Part shown: in pieces, positions 6,932-12,245 of the stretch
Layout: each line of letters begins with the position of its first letter
Numbering within the stretch: the stretch's first letter is position 1
From: an uncultured Clostridia bacterium
GTDB lineage: Bacteria > Bacillota > Clostridia > TANB77 > CAG-508
Length of the DNA stretch: 12,245 bases
Assembly: GCA_944386315.1 (NCBI GenBank)
Contig: CALXAS010000030.1
Coordinates: forward strand, 1 to 12,245
Direction of reading: 5' to 3'
Position numbers and translations under genes: made by a program
Notes under the pieces: generated by a model
The model's input: only the letters and a program-made list of their open reading frames with translations
Told to the model about the DNA's origin: nothing
Database searches by the model: none

Positions 6932-7219
6932 TTATTGTATTACTTTTGGAATTTTAAACATATTTCTTTCACTTTCTGGTGCATTAGAAAGCAAGGAAGC
7001 ATTATCTTCAAATACCTTTACTTCATCTTTTCGAAATACATTACAATTATCGTTTGCACCAAAGGTTTCTCCTAATCCTTGTACTGGTGCTTCGTTTACA
7101 ATATTAGCAAAATTTAATATATCTTGTAAATTGTTTAAATAAGTATCTATTTCCTCTTCTTTTAAATCTAAATCTGCCAATTTTGCAATATGCAAAAGTT
7201 CTTCTCTACTTACTTTCAT
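6932..7219 (-). CDS. gatC: Asp-tRNA(Asn)/Glu-tRNA(Gln) amidotransferase subunit C
   Basis: 95 residues, the usual size. GatC wraps between GatA and GatB and stabilises the complex. The family pattern is present: MKVSREELLHIAKLADLDL then E-E-E-I-D-T-Y-L-N-N-L-Q-D-I-L (about 21-35), and a C-terminal belt with R-K-D-E-V (63-67) and L-L-S-N-A-P-E (76-82). The ATG at 7219-7217 has SD AAAGGGTGA about 7 nt upstream, the same SD as gatB. It is the first gene of gatCAB, with its own promoter at 7250-7278, 69 nt after uvrC. I see no terminator between uvrC and gatC, so read-through from uvrC is likely. Confidence 0.95.
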   Translation of the reverse strand: MKVSREELLHIAKLADLDLKEEEIDTYLNNLQDILNFANIVNEAPVQGLGETFGANDNCNVFRKDEVKVFEDNASLLSNAPESERNMFKIPKVIQ

Positions 7220-7249
7220 TTTCTTTTCACCCTTTCTCTCATGCGTTTC

Positions 7250-7278
7250 ATTATACCGCTTTTGCAGTAATTTTACAA
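7250..7278 (-). promoter_or_regulatory. SigA promoter of gatCAB
   Basis: On the minus strand, TTGTAA (7278-7273) and TATAAT (7255-7250) are 17 nt apart. It starts 10 nt beyond the uvrC stop codon and gives a leader of about 25 nt. Confidence 0.7.
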
Positions 7279-7287
7279 TAGTTTACA

Positions 7288-9072
7288 TTACAATTCCTCT
7301 TTTAATTTTTTGGCTAGTGCCTCATTAATTCCTTTTAGTTTTGTTAATTCTTCTCTACTGGCATTTTTTATTTTTTCTACACTGCCAAATGTTTGCAAAA
7401 GTAATTTTTTCTTAGCTGGTCCTATTCCTTCTACCTCATCTAATGCTGATTTTGTAACACTAGCTTCACGTAATTTTTTGTGATAGCCAATGGCTGTATC
7501 ATGCACATTATCTTGAAATAGCGTAATATGTTTCATTGCTTCTTCTGATAGAGCAAGTTCCTGTCTTTCTTCATTCATTAATGCTCTTGTTTGGTGTTTA
7601 TCGTTTTTTACCATTCCAAAAATAGGAATTTTTAAGTAATACTGCTCCACCGCTTCTCTAGCAGCTCTTATTTGCGTAATACCTCCATCTACAAAAATGA
7701 CATCTGGCAATTTTCCAAATCCACTTTTTTCATTGTCTATGGAATGTTTTAGTCTTCTTGCGATTACCTCTTTCATACATCTAGGGTCATCTTGTTCGAA
7801 TACGGTTTTGATTCGAAATCTTCTTGCTAAATTCTTTTTAATAATTCCATCTTGCATCACACACATGCCTGCTACCATGTAGCTACCAGAAATATTGGAG
7901 ATATCATAAGACTCTATTTTACGTGGTAGCCTTTCTAATTGTAATACTTCTTTTAGTTCATTTAATATGCTATATTTGTCTTTTTCTTTATTTTCTAGCG
8001 TTATTTTGCTATTCATTTCAGCCATTTCTACTAAACGAAGTTTCTCTCCTTTTTGTGGTGTTTTAATTTCTACTTTTCTTCCTGCTACACTACTTAGCCA
8101 TTGTTCTATAGCACTCTTATCTTCTATCTCTTCTTTTATCATAATTTTATTTGGTAAAATGCTTCTATCTATGTAATATTGTTTGATAAAATCTGATAAA
8201 ATCTGGCTATCTTCCTCATCTACTAAGTCCTTAAAAAAGTAATGTTCTCTTCCTACCATTTTGCTCTTTCTGACAAAGAAAATTTCCACACAAACCTCAA
8301 AAGCATTTTTAGCAATACCAATTACATCAATATCATTTTCGTTTAAATTCGATACCTTTTGTTTTGCTGATATTCTTTCAATCGCTGTTAATTTATCTCT
8401 TAAATATGCTGCTTTTTCATATTGCATTTTACTAGATGCTTCTTGCATTTCTTCTTCTATTTGTTTGCATATATTTTCTGTTTTTCCTTCTAGAATACTG
8501 ATAATTTCATTAATTTGTTTTCGATATTCTTCTTTAGAAATGTAACCCATGCATGGAGCAAAACACTTTTTGATGTGGTAATTTAAACATGGCCTATCTT
8601 TATATTTAAAGCTACTACACTGACGAATTTTAAACTTTTCTTTGATAAAATCTACCATTTCTTTTGCTGCCCCACTATTGGCATATGGTCCAAAATATCT
8701 AGCGCCATCATGTAGCAAACGCCTTGTAATATATACATTTGGATAGTCGTCTTTCACATTTATTTTTATATAAGGATAGGTTTTATCATCTTTTAGTAGC
8801 ACATTGAATTTTGGCTTATTTTTCTTAATTAAATTGCACTCTAAAATAAGGGCTTCTGCCTCATTGTCTACCACAATGTATTCAAAATGATCTATTAAAG
8901 CCACCATATTTTCTATTCTTTTCGTTTTATGCCCTTTTCTAAAATATTGCCTTACACGATTTTTAAGAGAAATTGCTTTTCCCACATAGATAATAGTGTC
9001 GTTTTTGTCATGCATAATATATACACCGGGTTTATTTGGTAGTTTTTTTAGTTCTGCTTCTATATCAAACAT
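7288..9072 (-). CDS. uvrC: UvrABC excision nuclease subunit C
   Basis: 594 residues, about the family norm. UvrC makes both incisions around a DNA lesion after UvrAB damage recognition. An N-terminal GIY-YIG nuclease (about 12-90) has GVYIM and YVGKA and makes the 3' cut. Cysteines 152, 162, 170 and 174 match the conserved Fe-S-type set. A UVR helical hairpin (about 195-235) binds UvrB. The RNase H-like nuclease for the 5' cut has D390 (YDISN), D462 (VDGG) and H524, and tandem helix-hairpin-helix motifs follow (about 544-590, GIGPAKKK and LKGINEAL). The motif usually written DEAHRFA reads DNVHDTA here, with the catalytic His kept. The ATG at 9072 is chosen for SD AGGAGG at 6 nt; a longer in-frame start at 9168 would translate a hairpin and the promoter. 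Confidence 0.97.
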   Translation of the reverse strand: MFDIEAELKKLPNKPGVYIMHDKNDTIIYVGKAISLKNRVRQYFRKGHKTKRIENMVALIDHFEYIVVDNEAEALILECNLIKKNKPKFNVLLKDDKTYPYIKINVKDDYPNVYITRRLLHDGARYFGPYANSGAAKEMVDFIKEKFKIRQCSSFKYKDRPCLNYHIKKCFAPCMGYISKEEYRKQINEIISILEGKTENICKQIEEEMQEASSKMQYEKAAYLRDKLTAIERISAKQKVSNLNENDIDVIGIAKNAFEVCVEIFFVRKSKMVGREHYFFKDLVDEEDSQILSDFIKQYYIDRSILPNKIMIKEEIEDKSAIEQWLSSVAGRKVEIKTPQKGEKLRLVEMAEMNSKITLENKEKDKYSILNELKEVLQLERLPRKIESYDISNISGSYMVAGMCVMQDGIIKKNLARRFRIKTVFEQDDPRCMKEVIARRLKHSIDNEKSGFGKLPDVIFVDGGITQIRAAREAVEQYYLKIPIFGMVKNDKHQTRALMNEERQELALSEEAMKHITLFQDNVHDTAIGYHKKLREASVTKSALDEVEGIGPAKKKLLLQTFGSVEKIKNASREELTKLKGINEALAKKLKEEL

Positions 9073-9090
9073 CTTTTTCCTCCTAGTAGT

Positions 9091-9119
9091 ATTATGCCAC
9101 ATTTTTGCCTTGTTGTAAA
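9091..9119 (-). promoter_or_regulatory. SigA promoter of uvrC with extended -10
   Basis: On the minus strand, TTTACA (9119-9114) and CATAAT (9096-9091) are 17 nt apart, with TGG directly before the -10. The leader is very short, since the SD begins about 7 nt after the -10. No LexA-type box (GAAC-N4-GTTC) is seen here. Confidence 0.65.
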
Positions 9120-9165
9120 CTCTTATTTTAGTAGGAGGAAGCGCAAGGCAAAACTCGCCTTGCGC
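9103..9165 (-). repeat. Overlapping, mutually exclusive stem-loops ahead of uvrC
   Basis: In minus-strand order, GCGCAAGGC (9165-9157) pairs perfectly with GCCTTGCGC (9149-9141) around a 7-nt loop. The second arm, extended as TTTTGCCTTG (9153-9144), also pairs perfectly over 10 bp with CAAGGCAAAA (9112-9103), so the two folds exclude each other. Neither is followed by a U-tract. The distal arm lies in the spacer of the uvrC promoter. It may act as a processing or protection element for the upstream mRNA 3' end, as an attenuator of read-through, or as a DNA site. Confidence 0.6.
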
Positions 9166-9171
9166 CATTAG

Positions 9172-9639
9172 TTACCCCTTTGCACTTAAGATAGGAAACT
9201 GACTCGCATCAATTTCCAATTCACCTTCAATACCATATACCACAAGCTCTTTCTCGATATATTGCATATCTTTGTTGTACTCTGCAATATAGGAATCTGA
9301 TTTTTCTGGAACATACCATACCAAAACAGCTAAATCTTCCAATCTACTATCTTGGTAGTGGTATAAGGTTTCAATGTACTGTGCAGGGAATAATCCATAT
9401 TCTTCTGTACTATTCTCCGCTGTCAGTACTGCTTCCTTATTTTCCAGAAAACTAGTCATTTCCAAGAAGAGTTCTTCTGATATATCCTCTTCTTCTAAGG
9501 CTTTCGTATAAAGCTTTTTTTTCATTGATATTTCTCTTTCGCACTCCCTTTGTGCGAAAGGCTTTTGCTCTTGTGCATGAGCTATTACTGGCATACTCAT
9601 TATGAGTATTGCTAGCCCTAATACCTTCCACCGCTTCAT
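9172..9639 (-). CDS. Predicted secreted protein, function unknown
   Basis: A 155-residue protein that I do not recognise. It has a clear Sec signal peptide: MKRWK, a hydrophobic core L-G-L-A-I-L-I-M-S-M-P-V-I, and an A-H-A cleavage motif at 20-22 just before QEQ. The mature part of about 133 residues is acidic and helix-prone (E-E-E-D-I-S-E-E-L-F-L-E-M). It has a single Cys shortly after the signal, no lipobox, and no repeats or catalytic motif I can name. The ATG at 9639 has SD GGGAGG about 7 nt upstream; a TTG five codons earlier falls on that SD. A strong promoter lies at 9687-9715 and a stem-loop follows the stop. It lies between bofA and uvrC, and I infer no role from that placement beyond possible co-expression. 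Confidence 0.8.
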   Translation of the reverse strand: MKRWKVLGLAILIMSMPVIAHAQEQKPFAQRECEREISMKKKLYTKALEEEDISEELFLEMTSFLENKEAVLTAENSTEEYGLFPAQYIETLYHYQDSRLEDLAVLVWYVPEKSDSYIAEYNKDMQYIEKELVVYGIEGELEIDASQFPILSAKG

Positions 9640-9656
9640 CTTTTTTCCTCCCAATC

Positions 9657-9980
9657 TTATCGGCGAAATTTTATTGTGACTTTTTTATTATACCACCCTA
9701 TTTTCTTTTTGTCATTCTTTACAAAAAAATCTTTAAAATAATTAATAAAATAGCACCGGGGTATTCCTAATAGTCCCACTAAAACAGCTGTTAATACATT
9801 TAGTCCAATATGAAATCCCCATATACCACCTATACTATTGATACAAAATAAAAGAATGCCTCCTAATATAGAATTACCTACTATTTTTAATATACTTCTT
9901 AATGGAAGCACAAATATCCTTCCAAAAATAAATAAGAAAATAATGCATGCCAAATAAATAATAATTGTATTTATGTCCAC
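9657..9980 (-). CDS. bofA: BofA family pro-sigma-K processing regulator, C-terminus apparently frameshifted
   Basis: The open frame as written encodes 107 residues. Residues 1-74 match BofA well: hydrophobic helices at about 6-28 and 36-52, then N-S-I-L-G-G-I-L-L-F, G-F-H-I-G-L-N-V-L-T-A-V, and V-G-L-L-G-I-P. In Bacillus, BofA sits in the outer forespore membrane and holds the protease SpoIVFB inactive until the engulfed forespore signals. After GIP the frame becomes basic and unrelated. Dropping one base from the C4 run (plus-strand G 9758-9761) gives G-A-I-L-L-I-I-L-K-I-F-L and a stop at 9721-9719. That makes 86 aa against about 87 in Bacillus and leaves the next gene's promoter intergenic. 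The start is GTG (9980) after AAGGAGCGGGTGA. It follows yaaL, as in Bacillus. Whether the frameshift is a sequence error or a real mutation is undecided. Confidence 0.85.
   Translation of the reverse strand: MDINTIIIYLACIIFLFIFGRIFVLPLRSILKIVGNSILGGILLFCINSIGGIWGFHIGLNVLTAVLVGLLGIPRCYFINYFKDFFVKNDKKKIGWYNKKVTIKFRR
9687..9715 (-). promoter_or_regulatory. SigA promoter of the secreted protein gene
   Basis: On the minus strand, ATGACA (9715-9710) and a perfect TATAAT (9692-9687) are 17 nt apart, with TGG before the -10. It lies inside the open frame of bofA as written, but just beyond the stop (9719) of the frame-restored bofA, which supports the shorter protein. Confidence 0.7.
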
Positions 9981-10010
9981 GATTCACCCGCTCCTTTTTC
10001 CCTTTGCTAC

Positions 10011-10040
10011 ATACTTATGAATCGTTTTGGACAAATATTC
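10011..10040 (-). promoter_or_regulatory. Candidate SigE-type (mother-cell) promoter of bofA
   Basis: On the minus strand, GAATATT (10040-10034) fits the SigE -35 pattern. CATAAGTAT (10019-10011), 14 nt downstream, shares the CATA start of SigE/SigK -10 elements but not the rest. It begins two bases after the yaaL stop and lies wholly within the 61-bp gap before bofA. bofA is mother-cell expressed in Bacillus. Moderate to weak evidence. Confidence 0.4.
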
Positions 10041-10041
10041 C

Positions 10042-10317
10042 TTAAATTGCTTGTTTATGTCTTAGCTCTATTTGCTCTAGCATTGGCAAAACCATTCCTT
10101 CTTTTTTAGCTCTTTTTATAAGATAATCTAATTTTGCTCTTGCTGCCTTCATTTGATAAGTATAATAATCGATTAAATCACCATCTGCAAATTCAAAATT
10201 TTTACTAGCCACATCTAGCTCTTTCTTCGTTTTGATAATACTAATCATTAATTGGTTTTGCTTTTCTTCTATGGATAAATCTCTAATTTTCGTTTCCCTT
10301 ACATACTCTTCACCCAT
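10042..10317 (-). CDS. yaaL: YaaL-like DUF2508 family protein
   Basis: A 91-residue soluble, highly charged, mostly helical protein. The core K-K-E-L-D-V-A-S-K-N-F-E-F-A-D-G-D-L-I-D-Y-Y-T-Y-Q-M (about 31-56) followed by A-R-A-K-L-D-Y-L-I-K-R-A-K (59-71) resembles the DUF2508/YaaL family, whose function is unknown. In Bacillus subtilis yaaL lies directly before bofA, after recR; here the order yaaL-bofA is kept but a CaCA-type exchanger takes the upstream place. The ATG at 10317 has SD AGGAGGG 6 nt upstream. A second SD-like AGGAGG (10352-10347) occurs about 24 nt further up with no start codon at proper distance. TATAAT at 10335-10330 is too close to the SD to be its promoter, so transcription probably comes from the gene upstream. 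Confidence 0.75.
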   Translation of the reverse strand: MGEEYVRETKIRDLSIEEKQNQLMISIIKTKKELDVASKNFEFADGDLIDYYTYQMKAARAKLDYLIKRAKKEGMVLPMLEQIELRHKQAI

Positions 10318-10378
10318 GGAAACCCTCCTATTATAATATATTCTTTTCCTCCTATTTTATTCATTTTCTTTCGTGGCT

Positions 10379-11305
10379 TTAAATAAACTTTTCTTTGAGG
10401 ATTTTGATTACATTTCTCTTTTCCCTTTGCACTACCAATATTTCTTCCTGATAAGGAATCTGTGCTTGCGACCATGTAAAAATCAAAATTCCTATACTTT
10501 GAATAATAAACAAATTTAATATGTTCGATGCCAATAGATTATTTGTAGCTTCAATAACTCCTAATTCTCTGTCTTCCTTCTCCTTATAATGCTTTTGCGA
10601 TTCAAAAAAAGTAATTAATTCTGGAATACTCGTAATAAAACCTAAAGCTATTCCTATTATCCATTCGGGAACTAAAAAACTATCTGCCAAATTCTCTAAT
10701 ATAATACTTAGCTGATTGCCAATCCAATATAAGATTCCTCCCGTCAGCAATAAAAGAATAGAATGCGTTATCAAAATTTTTGCTTTTTTATGAATTCTTT
10801 TTTCCTCTGCTTTTATTTCTTTTTCTAGTATTCCCTCTTGTTTTGGCAAATATAACTTGTGTGCATTTTTATTTAGATAATAAAAAAAGAAAAAACATAA
10901 AAGAAAAACAGGAATAATACGAATAGAAAAATTCCAGCTAAATAATAGCATCACCATTGGTATGAAAATAGTGAGGGCTACTAAGCATAAATCTATTCGT
11001 AACGCTTTATTTCTTAATATTTTTTGATTTTTCGATAAAACAATAGAAAATAAATATTGTACGAAATTAATCACATTAGAACTCAGAATATTATAAATAC
11101 TAGTTCCTAGTAATCCAGTAAAAGCAGAAAAAGATACTGTTAACAGCTCTGGTATAGATGTAGCAAATCCTGCTATGTTACCTACTGTTCTAGAGGAAAG
11201 CTGCAAACTTTCTGCTAACTTTCGTAGTAACTTTACTAAAATATATTTAGCAATTAGTACAATGCATAAAGAATAGATAATAAACTTAAAAAATTCTATC
11301 GCCAT
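10379..11305 (-). CDS. Sodium/calcium exchanger (CaCA) superfamily membrane protein
   Basis: A 308-residue integral membrane protein made of two similar halves, as in CaCA antiporters. The first alpha-repeat has G-F-A-T-S-I-P-E-L (46-54, E53) and then G-T-S-I-Y-N-I-L-S-S-N-V-I-N (67-80). The second has G-F-I-T-S-I-P-E-L (222-230, E229) and then A-T-N-N-L-L-A-S-N-I-L-N (253-264). The two Glu are the usual cation ligands. A charged cytoplasmic loop (about 150-176) separates the halves. It probably exchanges Ca2+ or a related cation for Na+ or H+; the ion is not evident. Length is near that of prokaryotic YrbG/NCX-type members. ATG at 11305 follows a modest SD (AGGGTGGG). It is the first gene of the minus-strand run leading to yaaL-bofA, and I could not place its promoter with confidence. 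Confidence 0.85.
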   Translation of the reverse strand: MAIEFFKFIIYSLCIVLIAKYILVKLLRKLAESLQLSSRTVGNIAGFATSIPELLTVSFSAFTGLLGTSIYNILSSNVINFVQYLFSIVLSKNQKILRNKALRIDLCLVALTIFIPMVMLLFSWNFSIRIIPVFLLCFFFFYYLNKNAHKLYLPKQEGILEKEIKAEEKRIHKKAKILITHSILLLLTGGILYWIGNQLSIILENLADSFLVPEWIIGIALGFITSIPELITFFESQKHYKEKEDRELGVIEATNNLLASNILNLFIIQSIGILIFTWSQAQIPYQEEILVVQREKRNVIKILKEKFI

Positions 11306-11337
11306 TTTCCCACCCTATTTCGACATTTTTCTGGTAG

Positions 11338-11366
11338 TGTCCATTTAACCCTGACTTGAATGGACA
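11338..11366. repeat. Inverted repeat between the exchanger gene and serS
   Basis: TGTCCATT (11338-11345) and AATGGACA (11359-11366) are perfect 8-bp arms around 13 nt. It lies in the 166-bp divergent intergenic region, 33 nt from the exchanger start and 41 nt upstream of the serS -35. It has no T-tail. It could be a regulator site, a leader hairpin of the exchanger mRNA, or a relic of an element end. Confidence 0.55.
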
Positions 11367-11369
11367 GCC

Positions 11370-11400
11370 TTTATGGATAGTATTACCAATTTTTATGGAT
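11370..11400. repeat. Two TTTATGGAT direct repeats upstream of the serS promoter
   Basis: TTTATGGAT occurs at 11370-11378 and 11392-11400, 22 bp start to start (about two helical turns), ending 6 nt before the serS -35. The same-face spacing and position suit a protein-binding site. The 9-bp length in AT-rich DNA leaves room for chance. Confidence 0.45.
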
Positions 11401-11406
11401 TTTATC

Positions 11407-11435
11407 TTGAATTTCGCTTTTTTTTATGATAAAAT
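11407..11435 (+). promoter_or_regulatory. SigA promoter of serS with extended -10
   Basis: TTGAAT (11407-11412) and TAAAAT (11430-11435) are 17 nt apart, with TGA just before the -10. The start near 11442 leaves a leader of only about 30 nt, too short for a T-box riboswitch. Confidence 0.65.
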
Positions 11436-11471
11436 TTGTACAAAATTTTAGAGGAAATGAGGCGTTTTGAT

Positions 11472-12245
11472 ATGATTGATATTAAATTGTTAAGAGAAAA
11501 TCCTGATTTAGTAAAGGAAAATATCAGGAAGAAATTTCAAGACCACAAATTGGTCTTAGTGGATGAGGTACTTTCTTTAGATGAGCAAAACAGAAGTATT
11601 AAATTAAAAGGTGACGAGCTTCGTTCCTCTCGTAACAGTTTAAGTGCCAAAATAGGCTCTCTTATGAAGGAAGGCAAAAAAGAAGAAGCGGAAGAAATTA
11701 AAAAACAAGTACAAAAAATAAACGAAGAACTTGCTTCTAATGAAAAGGAAGAAGCAAAACTTGCAACAGAAGTAAAAGAAAGAATGATGAAAATCCCTAA
11801 CATCATTCATGAATCTGTTCCTATTGGAAAAGATGACAGCGAAAATGTGGAAATTCAAAAATACGGAGAACCAGTGGTTCCAGATTATGAAATTCCTTTC
11901 CATGGAGAAATTTTGGAAAGATTAGGTGGGCTTGATTTAGACTCTGCTCGCCGTGTAGCTGGAAATGGTTTTTACTATTTAATGGGAGATGTAGCTAGAC
12001 TTCATTCTGCAGTGCTTACTTATGCTAGAGATTTTATGATTAATAAGGGATTTACTTATTGTATTCCTCCTTATATGATTCGTAGTGATGTAGTAACTGG
12101 TGTTATGAGTTTTGAAGAAATGGATGCTATGATGTACAAAATCGAAGGAGAAGATTTGTATTTAATTGGTACTTCTGAACATTCTATGATTGGTAAATTT
12201 AAAGACCAAATTTTAAAAGAAGCAGACTTACCTTATACCATGACT
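11472..12245 (+). CDS. serS: Seryl-tRNA synthetase, N-terminal 258 residues (runs off right edge)
   Basis: A class II synthetase that activates serine and loads it on tRNA(Ser). The N-terminus MIDIKLLRENPDLVKENIRK is standard. A long antiparallel coiled-coil arm (about 30-105) grips the tRNA(Ser) variable arm. The catalytic domain opens with G-E-I-L-E-R-L-G-G-L-D-L (145-156), R-R-V-A-G-N-G-F-Y-Y-L-M-G-D (160-173), and motif 1 around 178-210 with P199-P200. The serine-binding T-x-E is T234-S235-E236, set in LIGTSEHSMIGKF rather than the more usual LIPTAEVPLTN. The ATG at 11472 is chosen over an in-frame ATG at 11457, because GAGG (11459-11462) gives 9-nt spacing and an upstream GAGG would be only 2 nt from 11457. 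The rest of motif 2 and motif 3 lie beyond the window. No T-box precedes it. Confidence 0.95.
   Translation, partial: MIDIKLLRENPDLVKENIRKKFQDHKLVLVDEVLSLDEQNRSIKLKGDELRSSRNSLSAKIGSLMKEGKKEEAEEIKKQVQKINEELASNEKEEAKLATEVKERMMKIPNIIHESVPIGKDDSENVEIQKYGEPVVPDYEIPFHGEILERLGGLDLDSARRVAGNGFYYLMGDVARLHSAVLTYARDFMINKGFTYCIPPYMIRSDVVTGVMSFEEMDAMMYKIEGEDLYLIGTSEHSMIGKFKDQILKEADLPYTMT

Noticed and set aside
9073..9168. Longer uvrC start with about 32 extra N-terminal residues
   Set aside because: The extra codons translate the GC-rich hairpin and the uvrC promoter. AGGAGG sits properly before the ATG at 9072, and that N-terminus is family-like.
9657..9718. The 21-residue basic tail of bofA as a real novel extension
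   Set aside because: It is out of frame relative to a perfectly conserved BofA ending and overlaps a near-consensus promoter for the next gene; a frameshift explains it better.
10330..10335. TATAAT directly upstream of yaaL as its promoter
   Set aside because: The start site would fall on the yaaL SD, leaving no leader, and there is no good -35 at 16-18 nt.
11306..11471. T-box riboswitch ahead of serS
   Set aside because: The predicted start leaves a leader of about 30 nt, with no T-box core (AGGGTGGNACCGCG-like) and no terminator/antiterminator pair on the plus strand.
11537..11903. Minus-strand open frames opposite serS
   Set aside because: Composition is that of an antisense shadow of the coiled-coil arm (runs of F and S) and there are no convincing start sites.
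1..12245. CRISPR array, insertion sequence, prophage, tRNA or rRNA genes
   Set aside because: I found no regularly spaced repeats, transposase or phage-type genes, and no cloverleaf or rRNA-like segments; nearly all sequence is accounted for by ordinary genes and short gaps.

Overview
The window looks like chromosomal core DNA of an AT-rich (low-GC), endospore-forming member of the Firmicutes, most likely Clostridia. The evidence is an alpha/beta-type small acid-soluble spore protein (SASP), a yaaL-bofA gene pair like the one in Bacillus, a tRNA-dependent amidotransferase operon gatCAB, long-form HPF, and near-consensus SigA promoters with strong Shine-Dalgarno (SD) sites. I see no insertion sequence, prophage, CRISPR array, rRNA or tRNA. 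The only accessory-type gene is a cut-off AbiEi-like antitoxin at the left edge.

Layout. 1-253 (-): 5' part of an AbiEi-type antitoxin/repressor, whose promoter lies inside a 45-bp palindrome. 416-610 (+): SASP with a terminator. 647-2317 (-): GT39/PMT-like membrane glycosyltransferase with its own promoter. 2452-2988 (-): hpf, divergent from rpsT (3216-3482, +). 3627-3884 (+): small two-helix membrane protein of unknown function. It converges at a bidirectional terminator with a long minus-strand run. In transcription order that run is: CaCA-type cation exchanger (11305-10379), yaaL (10317-10042), bofA (9980-9657, apparently frameshifted), an orphan secreted protein (9639-9172), uvrC (9072-7288), then gatC, gatA and gatB (7219-3980). 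serS starts at 11472 on the plus strand and runs off the right end. Internal promoters precede bofA (SigE-like), the secreted protein, uvrC and gatC, so the run is probably several overlapping transcripts.

How the genes relate. GatCAB and SerRS charge or mature tRNA, bS20 builds the 30S subunit, and HPF parks 70S ribosomes as 100S dimers. UvrC is the nuclease of nucleotide excision repair. SASP and BofA belong to sporulation, in the forespore and mother cell respectively. The left-edge antitoxin gene probably has its toxin partner outside the window.

Most worth checking: (i) the palindrome over the antitoxin promoter, a natural candidate for an autorepression operator; (ii) one extra base in a C4 run that replaces the conserved BofA C-terminus, where removing it restores an 86-aa protein ending just before the next gene's promoter; (iii) mutually exclusive stem-loops ahead of uvrC; (iv) the repeats between the exchanger gene and serS. 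I did not find a convincing new multi-gene system.
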